DNA of 64,000 nucleotides, from assembly GCA_002946415.1 (NCBI GenBank), contig NJPS01000013.1, positions 744,001 through 808,000 on the forward strand, read 5' to 3'. The DNA comes from Rutstroemia sp. NJR-2017a BVV2 (Eukaryota; Ascomycota; Leotiomycetes; Helotiales; Rutstroemiaceae). A program made the position numbers and the translations under genes. Below, piece by piece: positions 1 through 11,125 of this stretch. Each line of letters opens with the position of its first letter. Within the stretch, counting starts at the first letter, position 1. The notes below the pieces were generated by a model. That model was not told where the DNA came from. It did not search any database and saw nothing but the letters and a program-made list of their open reading frames with translations.

Positions 1-66
1 CACTATAAAGTTCCGTGTCCAACTTCAACTCCTTCACGACGTCAACACTATTCTTCGATAAGAAAC

Positions 67-1607
67 ATGGAAAGTACGAGCGAGCCATCGGATGAAAATG
101 GAAAGATTAATCTTGTACCAGGTGAGTAAATGTGAGCAAAGTAAGTGACACATTCCAACCGCCACATTATCTCAAAATGTTTCTCTTTGCTTTTTCTTCA
201 ATTTCATACGAGCAGTCGTAAATTCACCCATTCCAAGGTGGAACGAAGCATACATGCGAGACGATGCGGTTACCTCCAGCTATCAATAGTAGGTATGCCT
301 ACTTGTTTGGCATCGTGCTCATTTCGTTGTGGATCTATATCTTCTCATTCGTTATCACTCCGTATGACTTTTCCATGTATATCCTGCAGCAGAAGCACTC
401 GCAGAGCGCAGAACATTCCGGCAATCTTACGACCTTGGATGCCTTCGACTTTCCTCCTCTCGACTCTCATGCTGTACGATTGATCTGCGACAATGTGCAA
501 TGGAATCCGGCGATAGTCTTTACTTGCGACGATTCGGTGGGCGGCGTGGGCAACATACGAAATTCGATCCTGAACTGCGTTCGCTATACCATATCTGCGG
601 GTGGAAGCATGGTAATTCCGAGGATAGTGATGAGAAATTCAGGGAATATTGCAAAGATAAGGACAGCAGAGAGGACTGGAATGGATTACATGTTCGATGT
701 AGAACATTTCTTCAATTCCCTCAAGCTGTCCTGTCCACAACTGACTTTGTATCGTTATGTGGACGCGGTTCCGAATCGAGCACAAGGCAGTGGTCCTGTA
801 GCTTTGTTGCCAGAGAGTTTGGTCGATCAGATTCCCAAGACAGGATTAAAGCACCCGGAAGCTTGGAGGCAGCAGTTCTTCGAATGGCTAGGAACTTGGT
901 CTGGATTGAAACCGGCGACGATGGAAACCCCAATTCTCATTGATCTTGGCCGGTCATATCTTCAATACCCAATTTACTCGGACGGGGAGGAGTTTGCACT
1001 ATCATTTGGCAACATATTGAAGTTTCGGGCGGATGTGCGAAGAATAGCTACGAAAGTCCTTCACAATCTCATCCTCACATACAATAGGTCGACAAACCTT
1101 TCCCAACCAGTACTAACAGACACTTTCTTCGGAGCGCATTTACGCACAGAGAAAGACGCAGTCGAGGCCTGGCCAGCACAAGACTGGAAATACCAACGAT
1201 ATGAAGTTCAATCGGACAGTTACCTGCAGAAGCTCAGAACTACCGGCCTCAACTTGATTTACGTCGCATCCGGAAACCAGAGTGAGATCGCAAGGTTTTC
1301 CAGAGATGCTGCCGCTTACAACGTCACCACCAAATTCATGCTACTTGATGCCGAGGATCGACAGTACTTAAAAGATATGGCATGGGATCAACAGGGACTG
1401 GTGGATTTCCTTGTGATGATGAAGTCGGCGAGCTTTGTGGGGATAGGGCATTCGAGTTTTGCGTGGAACATTGCATTGAAGAGGCATACTTTGTCACAGA
1501 AGAAGGGTAGATATCTGGATGGACCGGAGATATTGAATGATGAGTTAAGTGTGATATATGGTGTTCCACATGGGTATCCAGAGTATGCTGCTTGCTTATG
1601 GCCGTAG
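67..1607 (+). CDS. O-fucosyltransferase-like type II membrane protein
   Basis: Proposed exons are 67-121 and 238-1607 (474 residues). The 55-nt first exon ends at a GTGAGT donor, and the acceptor at 236-237 restores frame with the large exon, which has an in-frame stop (219-221) just upstream. An alternative is a start at 264 giving 447 residues. A hydrophobic anchor (YLFGIVLISLWIYIFSFVI) follows a short basic N-terminus, so a Golgi-type luminal catalytic domain is likely. The motif near residue 318, AHLRTE, resembles the H-x-R-x-E/D donor-binding motif of GDP-fucose O-fucosyltransferase-like proteins, and GGVGN near the domain start fits the same fold. A TATAAAG lies at 4-10. The acceptor substrate is unknown; the family assignment rests on these motifs only. 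Confidence 0.68.
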
Positions 1608-1975
1608 ATAGATATGGGCTAGAACTTAGACGGTGGAGTTGCTAAGGTTACACTAGGGCTTTGTATGCCTGTAATACTGTACCACAAGATTTTATATAAA
1701 GTAATTATCTCGCAACCAATTCGTGTCTTGATGTGTGGTTAAGAGTACTGCGTCTACAATCTACAGTCTACAAGACGATGGCATTGCTCGAGGAGCTTTT
1801 AATATGCGATAAGAAGCATCACATGATGATAAGAAGTCGCGTTCGCGTCGCCAATTCCGAATCGCGTCACTTTCTCGTCGTTCGTAGCATTCCCCGCATG
1901 TTCATTCCCTAGCCCACGAAACACACCTGCACCTAGGTAAAATTATCTCAGGACATTGCGCCACGGAGGATCACA
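1608..1975. other. Intergenic region, tandem genes
   Basis: This holds the 3' end of the O-fucosyltransferase-like gene (AT-rich tatataaag around 1690) and the promoter and 5' leader of the CHORD-like gene. I see no ORF or repeat of note. Confidence 0.5.
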
Positions 1976-3000
1976 ATGTCCAAGAAACCCGCCAACGAAA
2001 GCTCAACCATGACCAAAACCCCGCTCTCATCCACCTACCCAACCCCACCACACACCCATCCCACACCCAAACCCTCCCAACCGCAATCCTACCACCTCCG
2101 CCGCCAACCCAGCACCCCCCTCCACGCCAACACACCTCCCGCCCCCTCCCCCATCTCCTTCTCCGCCACCCCTCCCTCCCCGCAAACCCAACAAACCCTC
2201 GAAGAAGCCATCACCGCAGCCAACATCCAGACTCTGCAATCCCTGCTCCTAGCCAGCTGCAATCTGTATCCGCATATGCGGAAGACTGCGCTACGGTACC
2301 TGTTGGGCGAGAAATATGTCGAGGAGCCGCCGGTTTGGGGGTCGAGTATTGAGGGGGTGCGGGTCCCGACGACGACGGCTTGGGGTGAGGGGGAGGGGGA
2401 GTTGCCGAGGTTGAGGGGGGAGGAGAGGGGGATGGGGAAGGGGAAGGGGAAGATGCAGTTGAAAGAGGAGGTGGTGCCTGGGAAGGGGCTGGTGATTGAT
2501 TTGCTTAGTAGTGATGAGGCTGCTCCGCCTGGGGATGGGGAGTTTGGGTTGGGGAGGGAGCGGCGGGCGAGGAGGGGCGGTGGGAGTTTGGCAGCGGGGG
2601 ATAGGGATAGGAAGCGAAAGATTGCGGACTTTGAATCTGAGGAAAGGAAATTCTTTGGTGGCAGGTGCGGTGCCTGTAAAAGGAATATCTCTCGACGATA
2701 TGCGGATTCTGCGTGTCGGTATCATACTGGTATGCCTACAGCTACTCGTCTCTTTTCGCTCACCAATTGCTCTACTAATATATGTATGCAGGTGGGAAGA
2801 GAATCAACAGCTACATCACAATCGCGATTGACGAGGGAAAGTACAAGGAGCTCTATCCCGGGAAATCAAAGGCAGAGTTGGTTGAAAAATTTCTGAAACA
2901 TACCAATTTGTGGCACTGGAGTTGTTGTGGGAAGAAAGCTGACGAATTGGGATGTAAGACAGCGTATTATCATCGTTATGAAAAGATCGGGGGAGATTAA
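1976..3000 (+). CDS. CHORD-like zinc-binding domain protein
   Basis: Exons are 1976-2729 and 2792-3000 (320 residues). The intron has GTATGC, a CTAAT branch point and TGCAG, and the phase-1 junction makes a Gly codon. The first 70 residues are Pro/Ser/Thr-rich and disordered; a short helical patch follows (TLEEAITAANIQTLQSLLLA), then a Gly/Glu-rich basic linker. The C-terminus has CGACKRN, CRYHTGG, WHWSCCGKK and GCKTAYYH. This Cys/His order resembles one CHORD zinc module (C..C..CxYHxG..WSCC..GC..H), known from RAR1/CHP-1 co-chaperones. It has only one module and no CS domain, so it is not an RAR1 orthologue. Function is unknown. It is convergent with the FAD oxidoreductase 240 bp downstream. 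Confidence 0.72.
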
Positions 3001-3240
3001 GGCCTGGTGTTTCGAGGTGTTATGGAGTCTCTTGCGTGGGTAGGAGTTCAAAAGGATAAATTTTGGGGAATGGTTTGTATGAATATAATTCTTGGGAGTT
3101 GTCATCACCGTATAATTAGATAGAGATAGACCTAGGCACGCGCATGAAATATAATTATGATACCCATATGTACTTTGTATTCCTGTTCATATATATACTT
3201 CGCAATTAAATAACCTCTATATAGAAACTCCACCTACCCT

Positions 3241-5295
3241 CTAATTCCAGCACAACCTTCCATTCTCATCCGGAATAGCATCACTACTCCTCACACTAGC
3301 AACCTCACTCCCCACACCCGTCTTCGCCCAGAACAGATTCCACGGATCAGTAGCCCGCTTGATAGCCAACAACCTCTCATAATTCACCCCATAGAAACTC
3401 TCCTGCCAGTCCACCTCCTCGATATCGCACTCCCCGAGATACGCGCCAGTACCCGGCGTCGCCGCCTTCCACAACAACTGCAGCTCACTCAGCTTCGCTC
3501 TCGCCGCCGCCTTCGTCGTATAGTCCGCGGGATCCGTCCACGACGTGCCCTGCATACTGTGCAGGGTAGTTTGGCGCCAAGCGGGCAGCACCGCGTTCGA
3601 GACATTGTACTTGTTCGGCGCGTTGATGTTGAAGCCTACGAGCAAGGAGCCGTTGTTGCGGGCGGAGCCGGACCAGGCGTCGAAGGTGGTGTTGAAGGTG
3701 ACGGGGTCTTCGAGGTAGCTTTGTAGGAAGAGACGCGAGCCAACGATCGCGTCGTCGCTGCCGACGGTTTCTTGCGCGAAACTGGCGGCCCAGCCTTCGT
3801 AGAGGGTGTCGTAGGTGTTGTAGACGGGGGTGAAGGTGATGTTGAGGGAAGTCAGGACGTCGAACCAGGGGGCGAGGAGGGCTTCGGTTTCGGCGCGGGT
3901 GTGGTTGGGGGCCCAGAAGGGACTCATGAGGAAGTAGTCGACGCCGAATGCGGCGGGAGGGAAGATGAAGAAGTAGGAGTAGATGCCGGCGTTGTTGTAG
4001 GTGATGAAGTTGTCCCAGTAGGCGCGGACACCCAGCCAGAATGCGTCGTCGGAGACATATTCGGAGGAGGTGAAGGAGAATGTGACGACGGTTACGGGGG
4101 TAGTGGGGAAGGCTTTGATGGTTATGGACGTAGCGACACCCCAGGTTCCGGGTCCACCTCCTCGGAGAGCCCAGAAGAGGTCGCTGTTTTCGGTTGAGGA
4201 TGCGGTGACGAATCGGCCGTCGGCTGTGACAATACGTGCCGAGAGCATTTGGTCGGCGCCGAGACCGTGAACGCTAGTCATAGGGCCGTGTCCTCCTCCT
4301 TGGATGAACCCACCCATTACTCCGACGTCCTATTCAAAAGTCAGTCAATTGGTATTTTTGAAGATGGTACAGCATGAAGACATACCACTGCCTCACCACC
4401 AACAACGACCATTCCTTCCTTATGGGCTGCAGCCATAATATCCCGTCCGATTACTCCAGTTCCACTGGTGAAAGCGGGGCCAGTGTAAGGGAATGATTCA
4501 TCCGTGTAATCTTCTCCTTCATATTTAATCTTATCTAACCAATGTGTCCAGATACTCAGCGCACCCGCTCCTCCCGACTTGCCAGAAAACTCATGGCCTG
4601 TGTTTTTGATGACAAGACGGATGCCAGTGTTTCGCGCGAAGTTAACTGCCAGTTGGATTTGTGCAACGTTGGTCGCGTTTACTGCATAGTATGGATATCC
4701 ACCCAGCGTGCAGGTACCGTTCGGAGAGGTAGTCGGCATACAGGTGAGTCCCTGGTAGATGGGGGACATCATGGAAGTGGGGTCCAGTTCGTGCATGGTG
4801 GAGTTAGTCCAGTTGTCTGTTACATAGGCACATTTGGCCGCGTCCTGGTTCGATTAGTTCTGCGACTCAAAAATGGCAGGATGAGTTGAGTTTGAGACGC
4901 ACATAATGTTCACCATAATAGCAGCTTGCTGCGATCGGCACGGTTTTGATCAATGCCCCTCCAAGTAGGATATTGAAGAGCTCCCAGACTTCATCGGCGG
5001 GCCAGTTGGCGTCTCCTGGGAAGACCTTACATCCTGTACCAGAAGATCGGGCTGAGGCAGAGGCTGATGTATCTGAAGTTGTCGCATCTCCGAACGTAAA
5101 CAAAGCTTTCATGGAATCATTGAGGTGGGATAGGTCAGATTCCGCCAATTGAACTGTCTCATACTGTAGAAGTGATCCTGAGGAGGTTACTGTAGATGCA
5201 GCTGCGGTAACAGTGGTCGAGGTAGCATTGCGCTTTTGTAGTGCGGATGCAGAGAGAATGTGGAAAGAGAGAGTGGCAAGGTAGGAGAGCTTCAT
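3241..5295 (-). CDS. Secreted FAD-linked oxidoreductase (BBE-like, AA7 type)
   Basis: Exons (minus strand) are 5295-4903, 4844-4386 and 4329-3241; both introns are phase 0 and the product is 646 residues. The start at 5295 gives a signal peptide (MKLSYLATLSFHILSASA). The FAD-binding PCMH domain has TGHEFSGKSGG, where His215 is the expected 8-alpha flavinylated residue, and GVMGGFIQGGGHGPMTSVHG. The second covalent Cys of bicovalent berberine-bridge enzymes is absent there, so flavin attachment through one residue is expected. The C-terminal BBE domain ends with NYERLLAIKRATDPWNLF. Such enzymes oxidise oligosaccharides or secondary metabolites in the secretory pathway or outside the cell; the substrate cannot be read from sequence. 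No other biosynthetic genes flank it. Confidence 0.88.
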
Positions 5296-7489
5296 CTTGA
5301 CTTGCTTGTCCCACAAACAAGACACTGACAACGAAGAGGAAAGAAACTTACAATCGTTTGGAAAACACTCACCTTTTGAATACCAATTGTTAGAATCTCA
5401 ATCTAATGAGTGGCACCATATCATATAGCGGTGGTGGATATCAACGGTATATGTGGATGTGTAAATGCCGAATCAGTTGAAAAAACCACGAATAAGGAAC
5501 GTGGAAAGTCGGAAGCTGTCGCTGCTTAAACTCCTTAATGCAGATTGTGTATTTCCATAGGTAGAATATATTAGCAAATAGCAAGAAAATCTCTAGATCC
5601 CAAGGTATGGAAGAGCGGCAGTGCACAGAGCAAGGGTTCTGCGGGGCGGAGGGTATGCATTCGGAAGAACGGCCGTGAAAACACCTGCAGTTGGTGACAT
5701 GTCCGGTACCCAATAGCTCTACGATGTGAGCGCGAGTGGAGTGGGCTGTACAACGCCGACATGTAGAGTGGGAGAGAGGAGAGAGGGCTAGAAGAACAAG
5801 AGCAAGAAGAAAGAAGGATTCCAGGCAATAGCAAAACTCTTTGGGAGAGAGCTCAAGATATATCCCCGAGTGTGTTGTGTTTCCATGAATTTTGAAACTT
5901 GGCCGAAAAGACTTTATCCGTCCCAAAGGCTCATCCGTCGTCTGGTGCAGGGACCTTTTGTAATCGGTTTGATTTCCTTGTCTGATAATATGTACCTCAC
6001 GGATTCCGGAAGTCGTCCCTGATGAAAGGGGGCCACGACGGGGAAGAAGTGGACTACGCAAAGAAGGAATGTTACGAGTAGAGACAGCATAGGAGAGACC
6101 GGGAGAGTAACAAACCCGAGATTGTGGCAAACTAACCGAGACGTGCCCAGGCTTTCAGACTAGCGCCCTCTACCGGATTCCCCGTTCCGCCCATCGCTTG
6201 CACAGTTGTGCTCAGCTCACGTACTGTTCTAAGCGAAGTTCGAACGGTTACCTACTCGAGTGGTCTGTCGTAATTGCGGTATTAACCGGACCCTCCTTGC
6301 ACTCCTTACTCCGTACAGCTTTTGTTACTCTGACAACGTGCCTCAATTCCGTGTCTCTCAAGAGTCCAGTCTCCACCTGCAACTTCTCCTGCTGCCTGCA
6401 GTTCGAGTTGAGTTTACGAAAAACCAGTTGCGGTGTATGGTGTATGGTGTATGGTGTATGGTACGTATGGGCGTGCATAAAAGCGTTCCAGATGCATTGT
6501 GTACAATACTACAATGCCCCAACAGCCCCCATGGTACCAACGGCTCCCCAGAAAACATGCCTGAATGGTCGGAGCTGACGAAATCAACACTACGGAGTAC
6601 GCTGGTTATTGGATGAGCTTGGATGAACCGCTTTGCGCCTTCCTTTGTGGGAGAATACCCCTTGCCTTGTGCTTTCCTCTCTAAAGTGCTGCATGGTTCC
6701 CTGAGACCACAGTACAGGCAAAATTTGCTCACGTCAAGCGAGGGTCTCAAGACAGAACTTTTCTCCCAGGTTAAAGGAACGAATGTATGATCTAGAATTG
6801 CGCCACCAACATTTGGCATAATACAGAGTGACAGAGGTAGTAATTGTGCCTAATACATGCTTCCCCAGCTACGCAGCTAACACCTGAACAGACAAGACTC
6901 GCGGCTTTCTACCATATAGCAGCTTCGGTAGCGGCTTTCCTTCGTAATTAGATTGCTTCTTCAGATGGGAAAATCATGAATGTGCTTATCCCCCATCCTT
7001 CCTCGCTGGAGAAAAGAGACAAGCTTTAGAGATTCCGCTGGCAAGGGGCCATGGGAATTGAATCATTTGACAGTCATCTTATCGGTACAGAATCTCGACG
7101 GTTTCGCTCACCCGTGTGCTAGTAAGCACTTCAAGGGTCTTCCGTCTCATCATTACCTTCCCCGGTGCGGTCCCGGGAGGGCACTGACTTATGGACCCGC
7201 TTTCAGATTGGAGCTTTGCCCGATTCTCGAATGTTATGCAGCTGTTCTCTGTCTCTTTTTATAGTTTGAGTTCTTTTCATTCGCTGCCAGAAAACGATTT
7301 CCCGGTTGAAGTCGTATGTGTCAATGGAGAAGCGATGAAAGATCGAAGCATGTGGCATCTAGGATCTAAGACATATATCTACCTGCAAGAACCATAATAT
7401 GATCTACTAAGTGGACTTATAAGAATTCGATGCACTCATTTATCGACAAAGTGCCTTGTTGAAGGTACCGGTGGACGACTGCGAGCGAA
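5296..7489. other. Long divergent intergenic region
   Basis: This separates the FAD oxidoreductase (leftward) from the PTH11-type gene (rightward). ORFs here (for example 5441-6130 on the minus strand) lack domain signatures or coherent splice structure, and I do not call them. It contains a heptanucleotide microsatellite at 6432-6459 and a pair of inverted 9-mers, TACTCCGTA at 6307-6315 and TACGGAGTA at 6591-6599. Confidence 0.45.
6432..6459. repeat. GGTGTAT microsatellite, 4 copies
   Basis: Four exact tandem copies of the 7-mer GGTGTAT, followed by a degenerate unit (ggtacgtatgg). It lies in intergenic DNA. Confidence 0.95.
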
Positions 7490-9104
7490 ATGGTTCAACA
7501 ACTAAACACGGCATGTTTGGTTATAATTGTTGTTTTTGAGGTTATTGGAACTATTTTCTGTCTGGGACGGTTGGCTGCCCGACTGGTATCGGCGACACCA
7601 TGGCGTGGATTGATGATGTGGAGTAAATCGCTCTACCCGGACGCGCGTTTGCATTGTGTGCTAATACTCGATAGGTGATATATGTATGATTATTGCTTGG
7701 GTGAGGAATGACTAGGAGACGCTCCTTGGAAGACATTAGAACTAAAGGACGGCATAGGTTTTCTCGGTCGCAGAGACTGTCGCGATTTATGGCTGTGAGT
7801 AAACTTTCGTTGCTCAGCTCGTTCTAAGGTACCGGAGGATAGTTGCATGGGGTTATCTGGTAGTACCAGGTGGCAGGCGTGAGATTGGTATACTCTGCAC
7901 CCTTTCATCAACGTCGAGAGCACCTTGAACCATTTCTGTGGACATTACCATATTCTTCCAGCCATATGTCTAATCCAGACCACAGTTACAAAAATCGCAC
8001 ATCTTGGTTACCATTCCGCCGATGTCGTAAAATTTCAAATCGATGTCCCTACAGAGATGAAATGGTCCATGTTCGACTCTCTTTGTTACAATCCTATCTT
8101 GGGCATGATCAAAGCTTCTATGATTCTTCTCTACCTTCGACTAGGTGGTATTAGAATTGGAGTCCGAATGGCTTCGTATGTTCTCTTGGCCATCAATTTT
8201 GGCCTTATCATCTCAATATTCCTCGTTGATATGTTTCAATGTATACCTTTCCGATACAACTTCTACTCGACAGAGATGGATCTGGCAGCGCAGAAGGCAG
8301 CTGGAGCCACCGATCCGGGCATTGGTCCGTACGGACCAGTAACCACTGGATTTAAGGATGGCAAGTACGTCAAAGGCGGACGTTGTATAGACTCGATCAA
8401 CTTCCTGTTGATCACTGCCGGCTTGACTATCGTCACAGATCTTTTGATCTTGTGCATACCGATCTATATGGTACGCGGATTGAAGATGGAACCACGAAAG
8501 AAGATTGCAGTTTTGGTCATATTATGTATGGGGATAGGGTATGTCTATACTCCATACTGCCATGATTGCTTAATTAATGATATGTAGGGTCACCGCGGTC
8601 GGTGTCACTCGACTTATGTTCACGTACTACGCCTTCCATCCGACAAGCGCCGATTCATCATATAACGTCAACAGCACTATCTCTCAGATTGAGACAGGTC
8701 TAGCGCTAGTCACTGGCTGTATTCCAGATCTATTACCACTCGTGCGCGTCATTTTCCCACGATTGCTACATTTCACGGACGGACATCAACCTACAACCAA
8801 GCCATCAGCCTATCCAACAACTATTGGCTCCAAGACGGTGAACAGAAGAAATCAAAGTGAGCTAGATGAAGACGAAGAAATTGGACTGAGGAGTTTAAAG
8901 CTACGACCTGATCGATTGATGCAAAGCTCAACCATGGTGAGGGGCGCAGCAAGTGTGGAAAGCTTGACAAGAGAGCAATCAGATGGGGTTGAACGCGACG
9001 ATAAGTCCGAATCTCAAATAGTTATAGTTACGACACATTTCTCCGTGAGGGATACGGAGCAGCACGGTGCGCCGGATGCGAAGAAGAGCTGGAGCAATGT
9101 TTGA
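7490..9104 (+). CDS. PTH11/SAT4-type seven-helix membrane protein (rhodopsin-like fungal domain)
   Basis: Exons by frame continuity are 7490-7622, 7675-7700, 7758-7794, 7986-8538 and 8588-9104 (421 residues). Two exons are tiny (26 and 37 nt), but joining them gives family-typical text: WSDICMIIAW, then VFSVAETVAIYG, then FTKIAHLGYHSADV, matching the W.D....AW and YG..k.GLG.H..D pattern of this family. About seven hydrophobic segments follow, with SMILLYLRL and the QCIPF Cys in the middle. The C-terminal about 110 residues are hydrophilic and Ser/Arg-rich. There is no N-terminal CFEM domain. Family members act as plasma-membrane sensors or as uncharacterised membrane proteins; no ligand is implied. 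The third intron (191 nt) is the least certain junction. Confidence 0.78.
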
Positions 9105-9348
9105 TGGCAAATACCCTTCCGTTGGATATGATACCCCCATGATGAATTCGAGCCATTGTATCAATTTTCTAAACCGAAAAAAATACCTGAATCACAAAGA
9201 ACTACACGAGCATTTCAGAGGCCTTCCAAGTTCCAACATAATGTTTACGAAATGCTATTTCCAAGCTGTACATGCTGTACATACAATTCTATTTGTCGTC
9301 TCCAAAAATGGCGTAGCTCCAAATTTCTCCTCTCGTCGCGAAGAATTC

Positions 9349-9356
9349 CCACCAAT
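9349..9356 (+). promoter_or_regulatory. Candidate GaaR / galacturonic-acid-responsive element core
   Basis: CCACCAAT fits the core CCNCCAA described for galacturonic-acid-responsive pectinase promoters in fungi. It lies about 420 bp upstream of the GH28 start codon. A motif this short can occur by chance. Confidence 0.35.
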
Positions 9357-9661
9357 AGGGGTAATACTGTGGGCTGGTCGCGCTGTCAGGTGCGGGGAGA
9401 TACATGTGCGGCGTGCTTGGCAGATATAAAGATGGCAAACATCCGTCTTGTCGGTAGCTTGGAAGGAATCAGCTTTTATCCATTCTCGCAATGGAACAAC
9501 TTTTTCACGCCAGCAGGAAGATGAGTAGGTAGTACAGATGCTCGGAACTGCATTGTCCTTTGGTTCATTGATCGTTACCCCGCAAAGCGCAAGTGCGTTG
9601 GTTGTGCCGTGTTGGGTCGGTGGAGGGGTTGCATCTTCTACATCATAATGCATTTTTCCCC

Positions 9662-9668
9662 TATAAAA
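9662..9668 (+). promoter_or_regulatory. TATA box of the GH28 gene
   Basis: TATAAAA lies 111 bp upstream of the ATG at 9779, in pyrimidine-rich sequence typical of a strongly inducible fungal secreted-enzyme promoter. Confidence 0.55.
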
Positions 9669-9778
9669 TGCCTTTCATCCAGTATACGAGAGCTTCAGTG
9701 CCTGCGAGATTTACTCGGAGCTCAATTGAATTTCTCAGCCTACCTTTCGCCGTTTGAGTCCTTTCAATCTCTGTGAAA

Positions 9779-11125
9779 ATGTTACTGCGAACCGCTTTAA
9801 TCCTATCTCAACTACTTGCTCTTGCCAAAAGCGACAGCAGTCAATTGAAAGAACGTAGCAAGACATGCACGGTCAAATCCTCAAACGGCACAGCAGATGA
9901 TTCACCAGCCATTGCCTCGGCGTTTGCACAGTGCTCAAAGAATGCCGTCGTCGAGTTCAGCAAAGGTGTAGATTACAATGTCTTCACACCAGTCTCCGCG
10001 AAGAATCTGTCGAACGTAGTCATTCGCATGCAAGGAAACCTTCACCTGCCTCAAGACATTAAGTACATCCAAAACACGGTCAACCACTCAAATACAGCAA
10101 CTTACGAGAGTGCCTTGTACTGGTTCGCATTCCAAGGTTCCAAGATTGACTATGTTGGCACAGACGACATCACAACAGGTTGGATCAATTCCTACGGCCA
10201 AGCATGGTGGGATGCGAATACAGGAAATGGCACCGGGCTTCTCAATCGCCCACATCTAATGAGATTCAATGTTACAGATGGGACGATGAATTACTTCAAA
10301 TCGCGAAAGCCGATCGCATGGAACGTTCAGGTCCTGGGCAACAACATCAAGATCAAAAACAGCATTATTGATTCTTTCTCCAACGGCACCGGCTTCCCCT
10401 TCAACACGGATGGATTCGGTATCACTGCTACCAATGTTCATATTAGCGACAGCATCATTTACAACGGAGACGACGCCATCGCAGTCCAGTCCGGGTCTCA
10501 CAACGTTCTCGTCGAACGCTTGACAGGTGGGTACGCATCCCACGGATTAAGCATCGGCTCCCTCGGTCAAAACCAAGGAGTGTTCGCCAACGTCTCCAAC
10601 ATCCATTTCCGCGACATCACCATGATCGACACCGTCTACGCTGCACGCTTCAAATCATGGGTTGGCGGTCAAGGCATCGCTAAAGACATCACCTGGGAAA
10701 ATATCCGCGTCTTCAACGTCTCGTTCCCGATCTTCGTTACGCAGACATACTTCAATCAGGGCTCCAACCAAACACAGCTACAGCCGGGTCAGATCACAGG
10801 TCGTCCGAATAACTCGAGTGTTGTTATGGAGAATTTCACTTGGAAGAATTTTAGGGGTACGGTTAATACGTATACGCCGGGTGATGGAACGTGTGTTACG
10901 GATCCGTGCTGGTATGATGCTGGGTTGCCGAATTTGAAGCACACGGAAAGTATCATCATTGAATGTAACACGGATAGGTCGTGTAAGAACTTTGTGCTGG
11001 ATGATATTGAGATATACCCACAAGATATGAGGCAGCCAAGCGTGATTTGTATTAACGCGACGAGCAAGCTGAATCCGCAACTGGGGATTGATTGTTCTAA
11101 TGGGACATTTGTGCCGTTGTATTAG
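9779..11125 (+). CDS. Secreted glycoside hydrolase family 28 (polygalacturonase-like)
   Basis: Single exon, 448 residues. The ATG at 9779 gives a signal peptide (MLLRTALILSQLLALAKS). The right-handed parallel beta-helix of GH28 is marked by NTDG (about 209-212), GDD (about 230-232), SHG (about 253-255) and RFK (about 290-292), which correspond to the NTD, G/QDD, G/SHG and RIK catalytic signatures. The Asp triad (D211, D231, D232) and the His are present. RFK instead of RIK and the missing Cys after GDD point away from classical endopolygalacturonases, towards exo-acting or side-chain-tolerant members. There are many N-x-S/T sites. It would hydrolyse pectic galacturonan outside the cell. Its promoter has a TATA box and a GARE-like core. 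Confidence 0.9.
   Translation: MLLRTALILSQLLALAKSDSSQLKERSKTCTVKSSNGTADDSPAIASAFAQCSKNAVVEFSKGVDYNVFTPVSAKNLSNVVIRMQGNLHLPQDIKYIQNTVNHSNTATYESALYWFAFQGSKIDYVGTDDITTGWINSYGQAWWDANTGNGTGLLNRPHLMRFNVTDGTMNYFKSRKPIAWNVQVLGNNIKIKNSIIDSFSNGTGFPFNTDGFGITATNVHISDSIIYNGDDAIAVQSGSHNVLVERLTGGYASHGLSIGSLGQNQGVFANVSNIHFRDITMIDTVYAARFKSWVGGQGIAKDITWENIRVFNVSFPIFVTQTYFNQGSNQTQLQPGQITGRPNNSSVVMENFTWKNFRGTVNTYTPGDGTCVTDPCWYDAGLPNLKHTESIIIECNTDRSCKNFVLDDIEIYPQDMRQPSVICINATSKLNPQLGIDCSNGTFVPLY

Larger units (their letters stand above)
9105..9778. other. Intergenic region, GH28 promoter
   Basis: This holds the 3' end of the PTH11-type gene and the promoter of the GH28 gene, including a galacturonic-acid-element core and a TATA box (entered separately). 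I see no gene. Confidence 0.5.

Noticed and set aside
3772..4197. 141-codon plus-strand ORF rich in Gly/Val/Glu
   Set aside because: Antisense shadow of FAD oxidoreductase exon 3.
5441..6130. 229-codon minus-strand ORF upstream of the FAD oxidoreductase
   Set aside because: No domain, unusual Ser/Cys/His composition, overlaps the promoter and 5' leader of the oxidoreductase, and no coherent splice structure.
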